The position numbers were made by a program, and so were the translations under genes. Of a stretch of DNA of 6,836 bases, positions 6,772 to 6,836 are shown piece after piece. Every line of letters begins with the position of its first letter. Within the stretch, counting starts at the first letter, position 1. The stretch is from Kiritimatiellia bacterium (GTDB lineage Bacteria > Verrucomicrobiota > Kiritimatiellia > SLAD01). The notes beneath the pieces were generated by a model, which saw nothing but the letters and a program-made list of their open reading frames with translations, made no database searches and was not told the DNA's origin. The stretch lies in contig SKXR01000238.1 of assembly GCA_007128275.1 (NCBI GenBank), forward strand, positions 1 to 6,836, read 5' to 3'.

Positions 6772-6836
6772 CGGGAGCCTCGCCCTCCAGTCGGATTGTC
6801 ATGGGGCTTGCAGGCAAGTGGAGGGCGAGGCTCCCG
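6772..6836. repeat. Perfect 18-bp inverted repeat, cut by the window end
   Basis: The left arm CGGGAGCCTCGCCCTCCA (6772-6789) is the exact reverse complement of the right arm at 6819-6836, with a 29-base spacer. The right arm ends at the last base of the window, so the repeat may extend further. Transcribed, it would form a strong GC-rich hairpin 40 bases after the permease C stop codon. No T-run is visible, so a Rho-independent terminator cannot be claimed. One frame of the right arm reads EGEAP, a signature I recall from dispersed repeats in some Planctomycetes/Hydrogenedentes-like genomes. It may be a dispersed palindromic element or may protect or terminate the transcript. No second copy lies in this window. 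Confidence 0.75.

Noticed and set aside
6772..6836. Rho-independent terminator
   Set aside because: The hairpin is strong, but its 29-base loop is long and no T-run is visible before the window ends, so only an inverted repeat is reported.

Overview
The window is a stretch of bacterial chromosome, moderately GC-rich, with all six supported genes on the + strand. They are packed into what looks like one transcription unit: 3' part of pgk, then tpiA, secG, a peptide-type ABC solute-binding lipoprotein, and two inner-membrane ABC permeases (DppB/OppB-like and DppC/OppC-like). Gaps are 60, 17 and 31 bases for the first three junctions. The last two junctions are overlaps, including stop/start overlaps of the GTGA type. 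No RNA gene, CRISPR array, transposase or complete mobile element is visible.

The organism is probably a double-membrane bacterium outside the well-studied groups. The lysine/alanine-rich insertion in Pgk resembles long-form Pgk that I recall from Bacteroidetes and Verrucomicrobia-like lineages. The inverted repeat at the right edge reads in one frame as 'EGEAP', a reading I associate from memory with interspersed repeats in Planctomycetes and Candidatus Hydrogenedentes genomes. Both are recollections, not searches, so the phylum is a guess.

Layout: 2-1213 pgk (5' end cut off by the window), 1274-2029 tpiA, 2047-2478 secG, 2510-4366 solute-binding lipoprotein, 4342 (or 4363/4375)-5745 permease B, 5742-6731 permease C. 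The last 105 bases hold an 18-bp perfect inverted repeat cut by the window end. Pgk and TpiA are central glycolytic enzymes, and SecG is an accessory subunit of the Sec translocon. The last three genes form the binding-protein and membrane parts of an oligopeptide/dipeptide-class importer; the ATPase genes that should energise it are not inside the window.

The most unusual feature is in permease B. About 150 residues are inserted into the first periplasmic loop, between the family's N-terminal transmembrane segment and its 'GDLG' motif. The insert has the beta-strand-rich look of a carbohydrate-binding/jelly-roll type domain, which would place a possible ligand- or partner-binding module directly on a transport channel subunit. 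The rest of the window is ordinary housekeeping sequence.
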